Shown piece by piece: positions 42,379 to 52,204 of a DNA stretch of 64,000 nt (position 1 is the stretch's first letter; each line of letters begins with the position of its first letter). Source of the DNA: Acidobacteriota bacterium (lineage in GTDB: Bacteria > Acidobacteriota > Thermoanaerobaculia > Gp7-AA8 > JAHWKK01); the NCBI GenBank assembly GCA_019347945.1, contig JAHWKK010000007.1, forward strand, positions 1-64,000, given 5' to 3'. Under the pieces are notes generated by a model. That model ran no database searches. It saw nothing but the letters and a program-made list of their open reading frames with translations, and was not told the DNA's origin. Position numbers and translations under genes: made by a program.

Positions 42379-43131
42379 TTACAGGTCCCGGACAAGGATG
42401 AAGATCGCCACGGCGATGACGAACCAGCCGAAGAGTTTCCGCAACCCTCGAGCGTCGATTTTCCCTCCCATGTGTGTTCCCGCGACCGCACCGGCAACCG
42501 CGCAGATCGTCACCAGCAGAGCAATCCGGAGGTCGAATCCACCCTGCTGCAGGTGCCCGACCAGCCCTGCCGCGCAGTTGATCGTGATCACGACGAGCGA
42601 CGTGCCGACAGCTTCCCTGACGTGCAGACCGCCGAACACCATCAGCGCCGGAACGATGAGGAACCCCCCGCCGACTCCGAGAAACCCGGTCAGCACGCCG
42701 ACGACCGCTCCGGCGAGAAGCGCGCTCGGGGCCGAGCGGTGCGCATCCTCGAGCTCCTTCCGCTCACCGCGAAGGAGCATCATTGCCGCTACGATGAACA
42801 TCAGAAGAGCGAACAGCAGGAGCAGCGTCCGGGGTGACACCAGATAAGTGAGACGGGCTCCGAAAAAGGCGCCGGCAATTCCGGCGGCACCGAAGAGGCC
42901 GGCTGTTTTCCAGACGACTCTGCCTTCGCGATGATGGAGCAGCGAGCTCACCAGACTCGTCGACCCGACGACGGCGAGCGACATGCCGATGGCTTCTCGC
43001 GCTCCGACGCCGATCACGTAAACAAGGATTGGCACCGTGATGATCGAGCCGCCGCCTCCCATGAGACCGAGCGAAATGCCGATCAGAACGCTCAGGACCA
43101 GCCCTGCGACCAGCCCGCCCGTCAACCCCAT
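42379..43131 (-). CDS. TauE/SafE-family sulfite/organosulfur exporter
   Basis: A 250-residue membrane protein of eight hydrophobic segments in two homologous halves, with the repeated glycine-rich motifs LGLMGGGGSIITVPIL and TGFLGVGGGFLIVPAL. Members export sulfite, sulfoacetate and similar anions. It lies five bases downstream of the lipoprotein gene at 43137 and converges with the ABC permease. Confidence 0.9.
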   Translation of the reverse strand: MGLTGGLVAGLVLSVLIGISLGLMGGGGSIITVPILVYVIGVGAREAIGMSLAVVGSTSLVSSLLHHREGRVVWKTAGLFGAAGIAGAFFGARLTYLVSPRTLLLLFALLMFIVAAMMLLRGERKELEDAHRSAPSALLAGAVVGVLTGFLGVGGGFLIVPALMVFGGLHVREAVGTSLVVITINCAAGLVGHLQQGGFDLRIALLVTICAVAGAVAGTHMGGKIDARGLRKLFGWFVIAVAIFILVRDL

Positions 43132-43136
43132 TCCGG

Positions 43137-43652
43137 CTACTCGATCTCGAACTCGAACTGATCGACGAGGTTGCCGCCGAGATAAGCCTCGACTGAGTAG
43201 CTTCCCGGGTTCCGGAGATTCTCCGGCATTGCAAACCGGACCGAGCGGCTCTGTGGGACGTCGACCTGTTGCTCACTGAGCGCCTCTCCAGCCGAATCGA
43301 GCCATCGAGCTCGCGCCACCAGCCCTTCCGGCACTTCGCGGACCCGGACGAGGAGCGTGATGGTCTGCGAGGTCGAGAAGCTCGAGCTCTCGTCGACGCC
43401 ATCGCCGGACGGTGTACCCAGACTCGCCGTATCGAGGAGAATGACCTCGGCAGCCTCTCCGACTTCCGCCTCGATACTCGTGGTCGTCTCGGAGAGATCC
43501 GTCACTTCTTCCGTCACCTGCGCGGGCTCTTCGGTGGTTTCTTCAGCGGGTGCGACCGGCACCTCGATCGTCTCTCTGCAGGCGAGCGGAATCGTCGCGA
43601 TCAGCACTGCCCACAACGCCACGCTCTTCAACTCGAATCGTCCGATCATCAT
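43137..43652 (-). CDS. Lipoprotein with single Ig-like beta domain (paralogue of 12039)
   Basis: A 171-residue protein with a signal ending IPLAC (Cys25), an acidic Thr/Glu linker (about 30-75) and one beta domain (TITLLVRVREVPEGL, ARARWLDSAGE, NPGSYSVEAYLGG, FEFEIE). The layout and strand pattern match the lipoprotein at 12039. The function is unknown. It is upstream of and close to the TauE/SafE gene. Confidence 0.65.
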   Translation of the reverse strand: MMIGRFELKSVALWAVLIATIPLACRETIEVPVAPAEETTEEPAQVTEEVTDLSETTTSIEAEVGEAAEVILLDTASLGTPSGDGVDESSSFSTSQTITLLVRVREVPEGLVARARWLDSAGEALSEQQVDVPQSRSVRFAMPENLRNPGSYSVEAYLGGNLVDQFEFEIE

Positions 43653-43699
43653 CCGTAAGTCTACACTCTGTGGAACCGAACTTGCTCGAATCGAACGAC

Positions 43700-44695
43700 A
43701 TGACCAACGATGCCGCGGAGCGCCCCGAAGTCGTCGTCATCACTGGAGCCTCGGCAGGTGTCGGGCGAGCAGCGGTCCGACGATTCGCCTCGGCTGGTGC
43801 TCATATCGCGCTGATCGCCCGTGACGGCGAGCGTCTCGATGCGGCCGTCGAGGAGATTTCGAATCTCGGGGGTCGGGGAATCGCCATCTCCGCCGACGTC
43901 GCCTCGAGAGAAGAGATCGAAGCGGCCGCGAGTCGGGCCGAAGAAGCGCTCGGCCCCATCGATGTCTGGATCAACAATGCCTCCGCGACGGTCTTCGGTC
44001 CCGCCACGAGTCTCTCTCCGGAGGAGATCCGGAGGGTTACCGATGTCACCTACCTCGGAACCGTGTGGGGGACGCTTGCGGCACTGGCGAAGATGTCGGC
44101 GCGGAAGTCCGGAAAGATCGTCCAGGTCTGCTCGGCACAATCGCTGCGAGGTCTGCCGCTGGAGAGCGCCTTTGCCGGGGCGTCCCACGCGATCCGTGGC
44201 TTCACCGATTCCCTCAGAGCCGAGTTGCTTCATGAAAAGAGCGGGGTTCATCTCTCTCAGGTGATCCTCCCCGCAATGAACACGCCGCGATACCAGTGGG
44301 CGAGGAATCATGCGGGCCAGGAAATCGAGCCCTCACCGATCTATCAGCCTGAAATCGCGGCCGAGGCCATTCACTGGATCGCCCATCATGACCGCCGCGA
44401 CCTGACTCTCGGCTGGGGTACTCTCGGTCTGATCTGGTCCGATCGACTCCTCCCCGAGGCGGTGGACGCCTGGCTTGCCGGTCCGGCATTCGATGCGCGG
44501 CTCTCGGATGACCAGGTCGATGCGGAGCGGAAGGACAATCTCTTCGAGCCCGTGCCGGGAAACTTTGCCGCGCACGGCGAGCTCGATCCCGAGGCCACCC
44601 GATCGCAGGTCCAGCTCGTCGCCAACGAGCACCGGGGGATCGTCTTGGGGGCGATCGGGCTGCTCGCTTTCCTGGCGTGGCTGCGGAGGCGGTGA
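43700..44695 (+). CDS. SDR-fold protein lacking the catalytic Tyr/Lys
   Basis: A 331-residue short-chain dehydrogenase/reductase. Rossmann motif ITGASAGVGRA, NNASATV (NNAG variant) and the active-site-type Ser in VQVCSAQS are visible. The YxxxK pair expected in YSASKHAIRGF reads FAGASHAIRGF, so both catalytic Tyr and Lys are replaced. A C-terminal membrane helix (LGAIGLLAFLAWLRRR) anchors it. It may bind NAD(P) without classical activity. GTG 43670 is an alternative start. Confidence 0.8.
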   Translation: MTNDAAERPEVVVITGASAGVGRAAVRRFASAGAHIALIARDGERLDAAVEEISNLGGRGIAISADVASREEIEAAASRAEEALGPIDVWINNASATVFGPATSLSPEEIRRVTDVTYLGTVWGTLAALAKMSARKSGKIVQVCSAQSLRGLPLESAFAGASHAIRGFTDSLRAELLHEKSGVHLSQVILPAMNTPRYQWARNHAGQEIEPSPIYQPEIAAEAIHWIAHHDRRDLTLGWGTLGLIWSDRLLPEAVDAWLAGPAFDARLSDDQVDAERKDNLFEPVPGNFAAHGELDPEATRSQVQLVANEHRGIVLGAIGLLAFLAWLRRR

Positions 44696-44727
44696 GAAGG
44701 GGCGCAGCTCCCCGCCGAGCCTGCTGT

Positions 44728-46134
44728 TTATCGGCCGATGGGAAACGTCAGGGTGTAGATACGACGACCGCGAGCAATCGACAGAACGATCGAAGTCCGA
44801 TCGACCGATCGGGCGAGAATGGCATCGAGCTCCTCGACCGACCGAACCGTCACGCCGTTGACGCCCACGATGAGGTCACCCGGAACGAGCCCGATCTGAT
44901 CTGCCCGGGATCCCCGGTCGACGCGATCGATGACGATGCGTCCGCCCGATTCCGCGGGTGAGAGGCCACTGACCGCTCGGAGAACGCGCAATCCCAGCCT
45001 GCGAGGCGCTTCCGAAGGGGTGATGGCGAGCCTGATGTCATCGCGCTCCCGCCGGACCCGGAACTCGATCGGTTCGCCTGCCCTCGCCGTCGTCAGGATC
45101 GTTACGAGCGCTTCTCTGGAGTCGACCGGCGCACCCGCCACCGACACGATCACGTCGCCGAGCTCGATTCCGGCGTCGGCTGCGGGCGAATCGTCGAAGA
45201 CTCGGGTGACGATTGCTCCGGCTCCGACATCGAGTCCAAGACGATGCGATTCTTCCGGTGTGAGGGTTGCGGTGGCGAGTCCAATCCATGCGGGGTGAAC
45301 CTCCCCATAGCGCCGGAGATCCTCGACGATCTTCCTTGCGCGGTCGACGGGGATTGCGAAGCCGATTCCCTGAGCCTCCGCGTAGATCGCCACATTGATG
45401 CCGATGATTCTGCCGTCCATATTGACGAGCGGTCCGCCGGAGTTGCCGGGGTTGATGGAGGCATCGGTCTGGATGAAGTCGGTAAAGGTGCGATCCTGCT
45501 CCGCGGAAGGAACCGACCGTCCGGTGGCCGAGATCACCCCGGTCGTGACGGTACCGCTCAGTCCGAAGGGGTTGCCGATCGCGACGACGGTCTCGCCGAT
45601 CATCAGATCGGAGGAGGTCCCGATGGGGGCTGCCGGGAGATCGCCGGCGTCGAGCTCGAGCACGGCGAGATCGCTGTCGGGGTCGACGCCGATGACCCGC
45701 GCCTCGAACGATCGGCCATCGGCGAGATTGACAGTAATGGCCGAGGCGCCCTCGATCACGTGGGCATTGGTGACCACCGTGCCATCGGAGCTCCAGATGA
45801 ATCCGGATCCTGCCGACTGGGTTCTGAAGATCCGATCCCTTCTGAAGAGGTCGAACCAGGGATCGAAGGAGCGACGGGTCATCGTCGATTCGACCTGAAT
45901 GTTCACCACCGAGGGGAGGACGTTCCGTACGACGGCGACGACGGGAGTCACCCTCGCTCCGGAAGGGGGGATCGGAACCAGGGCATCCGCTGGTCTCGGA
46001 CCGCTGGTCCCGGTGGCGGTGTCATCTGCCTGGGGGCATCCGCCGGCGAGAAGGGCCAAGACACCGACCGCGAGGCGGATCGTCAGACGACGACGAGCCG
46101 GTGAACGCTGAAAAGTTCCTGAGGATCCATCCAT
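44728..46134 (-). CDS. HtrA/DegP-type serine protease, lipoprotein
   Basis: A 468-residue envelope protease has a lipoprotein-type signal (ALLAGGC, Cys33), a trypsin-like domain with triad His in VTNAHVIEG, Asp in DSDLAVLE and Ser in NPGNSGGPL, then two PDZ domains (about 275-365 and 385-465). It degrades or refolds damaged envelope proteins. Its first 52 bases overlap the end of egtD, so the genes are co-transcribed; a later start would shorten the signal too much. Confidence 0.9.
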   Translation of the reverse strand: MDGSSGTFQRSPARRRLTIRLAVGVLALLAGGCPQADDTATGTSGPRPADALVPIPPSGARVTPVVAVVRNVLPSVVNIQVESTMTRRSFDPWFDLFRRDRIFRTQSAGSGFIWSSDGTVVTNAHVIEGASAITVNLADGRSFEARVIGVDPDSDLAVLELDAGDLPAAPIGTSSDLMIGETVVAIGNPFGLSGTVTTGVISATGRSVPSAEQDRTFTDFIQTDASINPGNSGGPLVNMDGRIIGINVAIYAEAQGIGFAIPVDRARKIVEDLRRYGEVHPAWIGLATATLTPEESHRLGLDVGAGAIVTRVFDDSPAADAGIELGDVIVSVAGAPVDSREALVTILTTARAGEPIEFRVRRERDDIRLAITPSEAPRRLGLRVLRAVSGLSPAESGGRIVIDRVDRGSRADQIGLVPGDLIVGVNGVTVRSVEELDAILARSVDRTSIVLSIARGRRIYTLTFPIGR

Positions 46135-47057
46135 GTTCGTGCGATTGCGAAGCCGGTATCGGCGATCAGGTCTCTGAAGCTGGACAGCGTGTATTTGTAC
46201 GAGTTCTCCGTGTGAATCGTTTCGCCTTTTCGAAACGTGACGCGCTCGTCTCCGATCGCGACGGTTTGATCCCGCAGGCTCCGGAGGTGCATCTCGATGC
46301 GGCTCGACTGCTCGTTGAACAGAGCCTCGTGCGCGAAGGCTGCGGGATCGAAGCTGCTGCCGAGCACGCGGTTGATGTGGTTGAGAACATTCAGATTGAA
46401 GGCGGCGGTCACGTTTGCAGAATCGTTGTAGGCGGCTTCCAGAACCGAGCGATCCTTGACCAGATCGACCCCGATGATCATCTCGTCCCGCGGCGCCTGT
46501 CGCTCGGCGATCATCGAGAGGAACGCCCGGGCGTCTTCCGGCTCGAAGTTTCCGATCGTCGAGCCCGGAAAGAAGAATATCCGGCGGTCGAAAGTCTCCC
46601 AGCCGGGGATGTCGAGGCTGGAGGTGTAATCGGTGCAGACTGCGACGACTTCGATGGCGGGGTAGTCGGTCGAGATCGCACGCGCGGCGTCTTCGAGGTG
46701 CTGCCGGGAGATGTCGAGCGGCATGTAAATGATGTGATCATCGTGAGCATCGAGCAGGATGCGGACTTTCTCGCTGTTGCCGCTTCCGAGCTCGATCAGT
46801 GCCGACAGAGGGGAGAAGCTCGATACGATCTCGTCGGCATTCGCCCGCAGGATTCCGATCTCGGTTCTCGTGGGGTAGTACTCCGGCAGCGCGGTGATCT
46901 TTTCGAAAAGTTCGGAGCCGTTCTGATCGTAGAAGAGCTTCGGCGCGAGGGTCTTCGGGAATGCTCGGAGGCCTGCGAGCACGTCGGTCCTGATGTCGCT
47001 CAGCCTCGGATGCTGGTCCACGACGGTGATCGAATGGGGTGCGAGGTCCTTCTCCAT
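46083..47057 (-). CDS. egtD: L-histidine N(alpha)-methyltransferase (EgtD)
   Basis: EgtD makes hercynine by SAM-dependent trimethylation of histidine, the first step of ergothioneine synthesis. Motifs are PKLFYDQNGSELFEKIT, LPEYYPTRTE, SAM-binding IELGSGNSEKV, and FFPGSTIGNF. ATG 47057 gives 324 residues, the usual length. egtB is not adjacent, so the later steps must be encoded elsewhere if made at all. Confidence 0.9.
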   Translation of the reverse strand: MEKDLAPHSITVVDQHPRLSDIRTDVLAGLRAFPKTLAPKLFYDQNGSELFEKITALPEYYPTRTEIGILRANADEIVSSFSPLSALIELGSGNSEKVRILLDAHDDHIIYMPLDISRQHLEDAARAISTDYPAIEVVAVCTDYTSSLDIPGWETFDRRIFFFPGSTIGNFEPEDARAFLSMIAERQAPRDEMIIGVDLVKDRSVLEAAYNDSANVTAAFNLNVLNHINRVLGSSFDPAAFAHEALFNEQSSRIEMHLRSLRDQTVAIGDERVTFRKGETIHTENSYKYTLSSFRDLIADTGFAIARTWMDPQELFSVHRLVVV

Positions 47058-47184
47058 TTCGGGGGATTGTATCCGCCGGCGGCACGCTGTGGCCGGTTCA
47101 ATGTGCCGTGTCGGGAATCGAACCGCGGAATCCCGGTTGTGGCAGGCAGCAGTCCGGGACAGGCCGCGGCGCCCGGATCGCGGT

Positions 47185-47212
47185 TTGGAAGGGGTTGTCT
47201 CCCCGGAATAAT
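47185..47212 (+). promoter_or_regulatory. Candidate promoter of the str operon
   Basis: TTGGAA (47185-47190), a 16-base spacer and AATAAT (47207-47212) lie in the gap before rpsL. Transcription would start near 47219, leaving a leader of about 117 bases. The rest of the gap (47058-47335) holds no gene. Confidence 0.35.
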
Positions 47213-47335
47213 TGGCCGCTCGCGGCGTTATGGGCTCGCGCGCGAAGACTGCCCGCCACGCGGGAGAGCCTTCCCGTTTTCTGAAAATCCGGCCCGACGC
47301 GGGTCGCTTTGTCATTGTTGTTCGAGAGGAAGTTC

Positions 47336-47710
47336 ATGCCGACAGTCAATCAGCTGGTCAACAAGGGACGCAAGTCACTCAAGGCGAAGACGAAATCCCC
47401 GGCTCTCCAGGACTCGCCCCAGAAGCGGGGAGTCTGCACGCGCGTCTATACGTCGACCCCGAAAAAGCCCAACTCGGCCCTCCGCAAGGTGGCTCGTGTG
47501 CGGCTGACCAACGGGATCGAGGTCACGACCTACATTCCGGGCGTCGGCCACAATCTCCAGGAGCACTCGATCGTGATGATCCGCGGAGGCAGAGTCAAGG
47601 ATCTTCCGGGAGTTCGCTATCACGTGATCCGCGGGACCCTCGATGCTCAGGGCGTGGCCAACCGCAAACAGGGACGAAGCAAATACGGCGCGAAGCGACC
47701 GAAAGCCTGA
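47336..47710 (+). CDS. rpsL: 30S ribosomal protein S12
   Basis: S12 sits at the decoding site of the 30S subunit. Start ATG 47336 (GAGGAAG site) gives 124 residues. [22 protein letters not shown] and ATYIPG-type [19 protein letters not shown] are canonical. The Lys of TPKKPNS, changed in streptomycin-resistant mutants, is wild type. First gene of the str operon. Confidence 0.97.
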   Translation: MPTVNQLVNKGRKSLKAKTKSPALQDSPQKRGVCTRVYTSTPKKPNSALRKVARVRLTNGIEVTTYIPGVGHNLQEHSIVMIRGGRVKDLPGVRYHVIRGTLDAQGVANRKQGRSKYGAKRPKA

Positions 47711-47724
47711 GACGAGATCAGATT

Positions 47725-48195
47725 ATGCCGAGACGAAGAGAAGTTCCGAAACGTGAGATCCTTCCGGATCCGCTCTACAACAGCCAGCTCGTGACCAAGT
47801 TCATCAACGCCCTGATGCGTGACGGCAAGAAGGCTGTCGCCGAAGGCATCTTTTATGGTGCGATGAAGAGAATCGAGGGTCGCGGCGAGGAAGATGCCCT
47901 GAAGACCTTCAAGAAGGCCGTCGATAACGTCAAGCCGGCTCTCGAGGTCAAGAGCCGCCGAGTCGGCGGTTCGAACTACCAGGTTCCCGTCGAGGTGAGG
48001 CCCTCTCGCCGCGCGTCGCTGGCGATTCGCTGGCTCGTTCAGTACTCGCGCGCTCGTGGTGAAAAGACGATGCAGGAACGTCTCGCTGGCGAGATTCTCG
48101 ATGCGGCCAACGGGCGAGGTCAGGCGTTGAAGAAAAAGGAAGATACCCACCGGATGGCCGACGCGAACAAAGCATTCGCGCACTACCGCTGGTGA
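47725..48195 (+). CDS. rpsG: 30S ribosomal protein S7
   Basis: A 156-residue 16S rRNA head-assembly protein. Start ATG 47725 begins [17 protein letters not shown] much longer open frame (from 47212) reaches it from upstream but overlaps rpsL in another frame and is spurious. [27 protein letters not shown] and [10 protein letters not shown] are diagnostic. Confidence 0.97.
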   Translation: MPRRREVPKREILPDPLYNSQLVTKFINALMRDGKKAVAEGIFYGAMKRIEGRGEEDALKTFKKAVDNVKPALEVKSRRVGGSNYQVPVEVRPSRRASLAIRWLVQYSRARGEKTMQERLAGEILDAANGRGQALKKKEDTHRMADANKAFAHYRW

Positions 48196-48265
48196 GCGTC
48201 GTTCCAACGCTGCTTCCGAAGGGAATCGGCGGAATATTGAAGCACCGTAGTTTGATTTGAATGTG

Positions 48266-48289
48266 CCGACCGGGGCCCGCCCCGATCGG
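48266..48289 (+). promoter_or_regulatory. Hairpin in the long rpsG-fusA gap
   Basis: CCGACCGGGGC (48266-48276) pairs with GCCCCGATCGG (48279-48289) with one C-A mismatch. The 297-base rpsG-fusA gap is otherwise gene-free and much longer than other gaps in this cluster. The hairpin lacks a T tract, so it looks like a processing or leader structure and not a simple terminator. Confidence 0.45.
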
Positions 48290-48492
48290 AGTTCCCCCCG
48301 TAGCTCCGTCTCGACCGGATAACACAGGGTACGCCCTGCGGTTCCGGACCGAGCAACGGGATAACGAAAAAACGAAGACCAGTCGACGTGCCGACCTCTG
48401 TCCGGATGGCGAGGCCGGACTCGTCTCGCCGTAGCCGTCGTGTGGCGGCGCGGAACCGCTGGTGCAGTGCCAGCAGAGGACATTCGAAGCCA

Positions 48493-50571
48493 ATGGCTAG
48501 ACAGGTACCCATCGCAAAGCAGCGCAATATCGGCATCATGGCGCACATCGATGCGGGGAAGACTACGACTACCGAACGAATCCTCTTCTACACGGGAATT
48601 ACCCACAAGATCGGTGAGGTCCACGAGGGTACCGCGACGATGGACTGGATGGCCCAGGAGCAGGAGCGTGGCATCACGATCACCTCGGCTGCCACCACAT
48701 GCTTCTGGGGCGACCACAGAATCAACATCATCGACACCCCGGGCCACGTCGACTTCACCGCAGAGGTCGAGCGCTCGCTTCGCGTTCTCGATGGTGCCGT
48801 CGCCGTGTTCTGCGCCGTCGGGGGAGTCGAGCCGCAGTCGGAGACCGTATGGCGGCAGGCCGACCGGTATGGCGTTCCGCGGATCGCCTTCGTCAACAAG
48901 ATGGATCGCATCGGCGCTAACTTCGAGGCGGTCGTCAATCAGGTCCGCGAAAAGCTCGGTGCTCATCCGGTTCCGCTGCAGTTCCCGATCGGCGCCGAGG
49001 ATACCTTCAAAGGTGTCATCGATCTGGTCAGGATGAAGGCGCTCGTTTTCAGGAGCGAGGATCTCGGCGCCACCTACGAGGTCGAGGAGATCCCCGCCGA
49101 CCTGGTCGAGGACGCCAACCACTGGCGGGAGAAGCTGATCGAGGCGATCGCCGAGCAGAATGACGAGCTGCTCGAGAAGTACCTCGGCGGCGAGGCTCTC
49201 ACGAATGAGGAGCTCGTCGCGGGCATCCGGTTCGCGACGATCAGGAATCACATCACCCCCGTTCTGTGCGGGACGGCGTTCAAGAACAAAGGCGTTCAGC
49301 CGCTTCTCGACGCGGTGGTGACCTATCTTCCTTCCCCGATCGACATCGACCCGATGGAGGGAATCAACCCGAACAACGAGCAGGAAGAAGAGCGACCCGC
49401 ATCCGACGAAGCTCCCTTCTCAGCGCTGATCTTCAAGATTGCCACCGACCCGTTCGTCGGCCAGCTCGCGTTCTTCCGTGTCTACTCCGGACATCTCGAG
49501 TCGGGCTCGGCCGTGCTGAACTCGACCAAGGGGACCACCGAGCGGATCGGGCGTCTGCTGAAGATGCACGCCAACAAACGTGAAGAGATCAAGGAAGTCT
49601 GGGCCGGAGACATCGGTGCCGCGGTCGGTCTCAGAAACGTCGTCACCGGAGACACGATCTGCGAAAAAGGGCGGCCCATCGTGCTGATGGCGATGGATTT
49701 TCCCGAGCCCGTCATCGCTGTTGCCATCGAGCCGAAGACAAAGGCCGATCAGGAGAAGATGGGCCTCGCGCTCGCGAAGCTCACCCAGGAAGATCCGACC
49801 TTCAAAGTGCACACGGATCACGAGACGGGCCAGACGATCATTCGCGGCATGGGAGAGCTTCATCTCGAGATCCTCGTCGATCGGATGGTCCGGGAGTTCA
49901 ACGTCGAAGCGAACGTCGGACGGCCTCAGGTTGCCTACCGCGAGGCGATCACCCGCGAAGCGGCCTCCGAGGGCCGATTCGTGCGCCAGTCGGGTGGTAA
50001 GGGGCAGTACGGGCACGTCAAGATGCGCTTCGAGCCTCTCAAGGATGGGCAGGATTTCGAGTTCGTCGACGAGATCAAGGGCGGAGCGATTCCGCGCGAG
50101 TACATCAAGCCGGTCGAGCAGGGGATCCGCGAGGCGATGGAGAACGGCATTCTCGCCGGCTACCCGATGACGGGAATCAGGGCGATTCTCTACGACGGCT
50201 CGTACCACGACGTCGATTCTTCCGAGATGGCCTTCAAGATCGCCGGATCGATGGCGTACCAGAGTGCGGCCAAGTCCGCGGGACCGGTTCTGCTCGAGCC
50301 GATCATGGACGTCGAGGTCGTCTCGCCGGAGGACTTCGCGGGCGATGTGATGGGCGATCTGTCGCGTCGCCGGGGCAAAATTCAGAGGATGGAAGAGCGG
50401 GGGGGCGCCAAGGCAGTTCGTGCGCATGTTCCGCTCTCTGAGATGTTCGGCTACGCGACCGAGCTTCGGTCGCTGAGTCAGGGACGGGCGAGCTACACGA
50501 TGCAGTTCGCCCAGTACGAACAGGCGCCGAAGAACGTTTCGGACGAGATCATTGCGAAAGTGGCAGGTTAG
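48493..50571 (+). CDS. fusA: Elongation factor G
   Basis: EF-G is the translocation GTPase. Start ATG 48493 ([15 protein letters not shown]) gives 692 residues; upstream open frame belongs to the leader. GTP motifs [23 protein letters not shown] and NKMDRIGA are intact, as are domain [15 protein letters not shown] and the C-terminal [12 protein letters not shown]. Third gene of the str operon. Confidence 0.97.
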   Translation: MARQVPIAKQRNIGIMAHIDAGKTTTTERILFYTGITHKIGEVHEGTATMDWMAQEQERGITITSAATTCFWGDHRINIIDTPGHVDFTAEVERSLRVLDGAVAVFCAVGGVEPQSETVWRQADRYGVPRIAFVNKMDRIGANFEAVVNQVREKLGAHPVPLQFPIGAEDTFKGVIDLVRMKALVFRSEDLGATYEVEEIPADLVEDANHWREKLIEAIAEQNDELLEKYLGGEALTNEELVAGIRFATIRNHITPVLCGTAFKNKGVQPLLDAVVTYLPSPIDIDPMEGINPNNEQEEERPASDEAPFSALIFKIATDPFVGQLAFFRVYSGHLESGSAVLNSTKGTTERIGRLLKMHANKREEIKEVWAGDIGAAVGLRNVVTGDTICEKGRPIVLMAMDFPEPVIAVAIEPKTKADQEKMGLALAKLTQEDPTFKVHTDHETGQTIIRGMGELHLEILVDRMVREFNVEANVGRPQVAYREAITREAASEGRFVRQSGGKGQYGHVKMRFEPLKDGQDFEFVDEIKGGAIPREYIKPVEQGIREAMENGILAGYPMTGIRAILYDGSYHDVDSSEMAFKIAGSMAYQSAAKSAGPVLLEPIMDVEVVSPEDFAGDVMGDLSRRRGKIQRMEERGGAKAVRAHVPLSEMFGYATELRSLSQGRASYTMQFAQYEQAPKNVSDEIIAKVAG

Positions 50572-50626
50572 GTGAGTCAGAAATACGACGGGGACCGGGT
50601 TCCCGGACGAAATCAGGAGGTTGGCG

Positions 50627-51814
50627 ATGGCCAAAGAGAAATTCGACAGAAGTAAACCCCATGTCAACGTCGGTACGATCGGACACGTTGATCACGGGAA
50701 AACGACGCTGACGGCGGCGATTACCCGCGTTCTCGCGGAGAAGGGCCTTGCCAACTTCACGGCGTTCGACTCGATCGACAAGGCACCGGAAGAGCGCGAG
50801 CGCGGGATCACGATCGCAACCGCACACGTGGAGTATTCGACCGAGAACCGGCACTATGCTCACGTCGACTGCCCCGGTCACGCGGACTACGTGAAGAACA
50901 TGATCACCGGAGCCGCTCAGATGGATGGAGCGATTCTGGTGGTTTCCGCCGTCGACGGCCCGATGCCGCAGACGCGAGAGCACATTCTGCTCGCCCGTCA
51001 GGTTGGCGTCCCCGCGATGGTCGTGTTCCTCAACAAGGTCGACATGGTCGACGACGAGGAACTGCTCGACCTGGTCGAGCTCGAAGTTCGCGAGCGTCTT
51101 ACCGAGCAGGATTTCCCTGGTGAAGACATTCCGATCGTCCGCGGGTCGGCGCTCAAAGCCCTCGAGGACCCGACCGGCGAATGGGCCGACAAGGTCATGG
51201 AGCTGATGAACAAGGTCGACGAGTACATTCCAATGCCCGAGCGCGACATCGAGAAGGAGTTCCTGATGCCGATCGAGGACGTCTTCTCGATCTCCGGCCG
51301 TGGAACCGTCGTCACCGGTCGTGTCGAGCGAGGACAGGTCAAGGTCGGTGATGAAGTCGAGATCGTCGGTATCCGCCCCACTCAGAAGAAGGTCGTCACG
51401 GGCGTCGAGATGTTCAAGAAGCTTCTCGATTCCGGTCAGGCCGGCGACAACCTCGGCCTGCTGCTCCGCGGCACCGAGCGTAAGGACGTCGAGCGCGGGC
51501 AGGTCGTCGCCAAGCCCGGCTCGATCACGCCCCACACGAAGTTCAAGGCGAAGGTCTACGTTCTCAACAAGGACGAGGGCGGCCGCCACAAGCCGTTCTT
51601 CAATGGATACCGTCCGCAGTTCTACTTCCGGACCACCGACATCACGGGTGTTGCCACCCTCGGCGAGGGTGTCGAGATGGTCATGCCGGGCGATGATGCG
51701 AACCTCGACGTCGAACTGATCGCTCCCATCGCGATGGAGAAGGGTCTTCGCTTCGCGATTCGCGAAGGCGGACGCACCATCGGAGCCGGAACCGTCACGG
51801 AAGTCGTCGAATAA
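50627..51814 (+). CDS. tuf: Elongation factor Tu
   Basis: EF-Tu delivers aminoacyl-tRNA to the ribosome. ATG 50627 is seven bases after a perfect AGGAGG site; the in-frame TTG 50621 is not used. 395 residues with [34 protein letters not shown] and GSAL GTP motifs. Last gene of the str operon. Confidence 0.97.
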   Translation: MAKEKFDRSKPHVNVGTIGHVDHGKTTLTAAITRVLAEKGLANFTAFDSIDKAPEERERGITIATAHVEYSTENRHYAHVDCPGHADYVKNMITGAAQMDGAILVVSAVDGPMPQTREHILLARQVGVPAMVVFLNKVDMVDDEELLDLVELEVRERLTEQDFPGEDIPIVRGSALKALEDPTGEWADKVMELMNKVDEYIPMPERDIEKEFLMPIEDVFSISGRGTVVTGRVERGQVKVGDEVEIVGIRPTQKKVVTGVEMFKKLLDSGQAGDNLGLLLRGTERKDVERGQVVAKPGSITPHTKFKAKVYVLNKDEGGRHKPFFNGYRPQFYFRTTDITGVATLGEGVEMVMPGDDANLDVELIAPIAMEKGLRFAIREGGRTIGAGTVTEVVE

Positions 51815-51820
51815 CCAATC

Positions 51821-51859
51821 CGGGAGAGCCGCCTCGTGCGGTCTCCCGACTGTTCTTTG
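51821..51859 (+). terminator. Hairpin terminator/attenuator between tuf and rpsJ
   Basis: CGGGAGA (51821-51827) pairs with TCTCCCG (51842-51848), extended by CCGC/GCGG across a one-base bulge with a 5-base loop. TGTTCTTT follows. It probably separates the str and S10 operons, perhaps partially, as the next start is only about 30 bases away. Confidence 0.7.
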
Positions 51860-51878
51860 TGAGCCAGCAAGAGGAAAT

Positions 51879-52193
51879 ATGAACGAGAAGATCCGAATCA
51901 GACTGAAGGCATACGACTATCGCGTTCTCGACCAGTCGACACTCGAAATCGTCGATACGGCGAAACGGACGGGAGCGGATGTCGTCGGTCCGATTCCGCT
52001 GCCGACGCAGATTTCGCGTTACACGGTGCTGCGCAGTCCCCATGTCGACAAGAAGTCCCGGGAGCAGTTCGAGATGCGGACGCACAAGAGACTTCTCGAC
52101 ATTCTCGAGCCGACGGCTCAGACGGTCGATGCCCTGATGAAGCTCGAGCTTCCCGCGGGTGTCGACGTAGAGATCAAGGCGTTCGGTAAATAG
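51879..52193 (+). CDS. rpsJ: 30S ribosomal protein S10
   Basis: 104 residues; 30S head protein and NusB partner in antitermination. [31 protein letters not shown] and the [12 protein letters not shown] motif are typical. AGAGGA site upstream. It opens the S10 operon. Confidence 0.97.
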   Translation: MNEKIRIRLKAYDYRVLDQSTLEIVDTAKRTGADVVGPIPLPTQISRYTVLRSPHVDKKSREQFEMRTHKRLLDILEPTAQTVDALMKLELPAGVDVEIKAFGK

Positions 52194-52204
52194 GCGGTGA
52201 AACG

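Noticed and set aside
44696-44727. Terminator between the SDR and HtrA genes
   Set aside because: GGGG/CCCC can pair around GCGCAGCT, but the stem is short and the following T run is weak.
47095-47135. tRNA T-loop-like sequence on the minus strand (GGTTCGATTCCCG)
   Set aside because: The bases flanking the TTCGATT loop do not pair as a T stem, and no acceptor, D or anticodon arms can be drawn around it.
47212-47724. Long frame fused upstream of rpsG
   Set aside because: It overlaps rpsL in another frame, and the conserved S7 sequence begins at 47725.
48183-50667. Long minus-strand frames opposite fusA, tuf and other ribosomal genes
   Set aside because: They mirror the codon periodicity of strongly conserved genes and have no family features.
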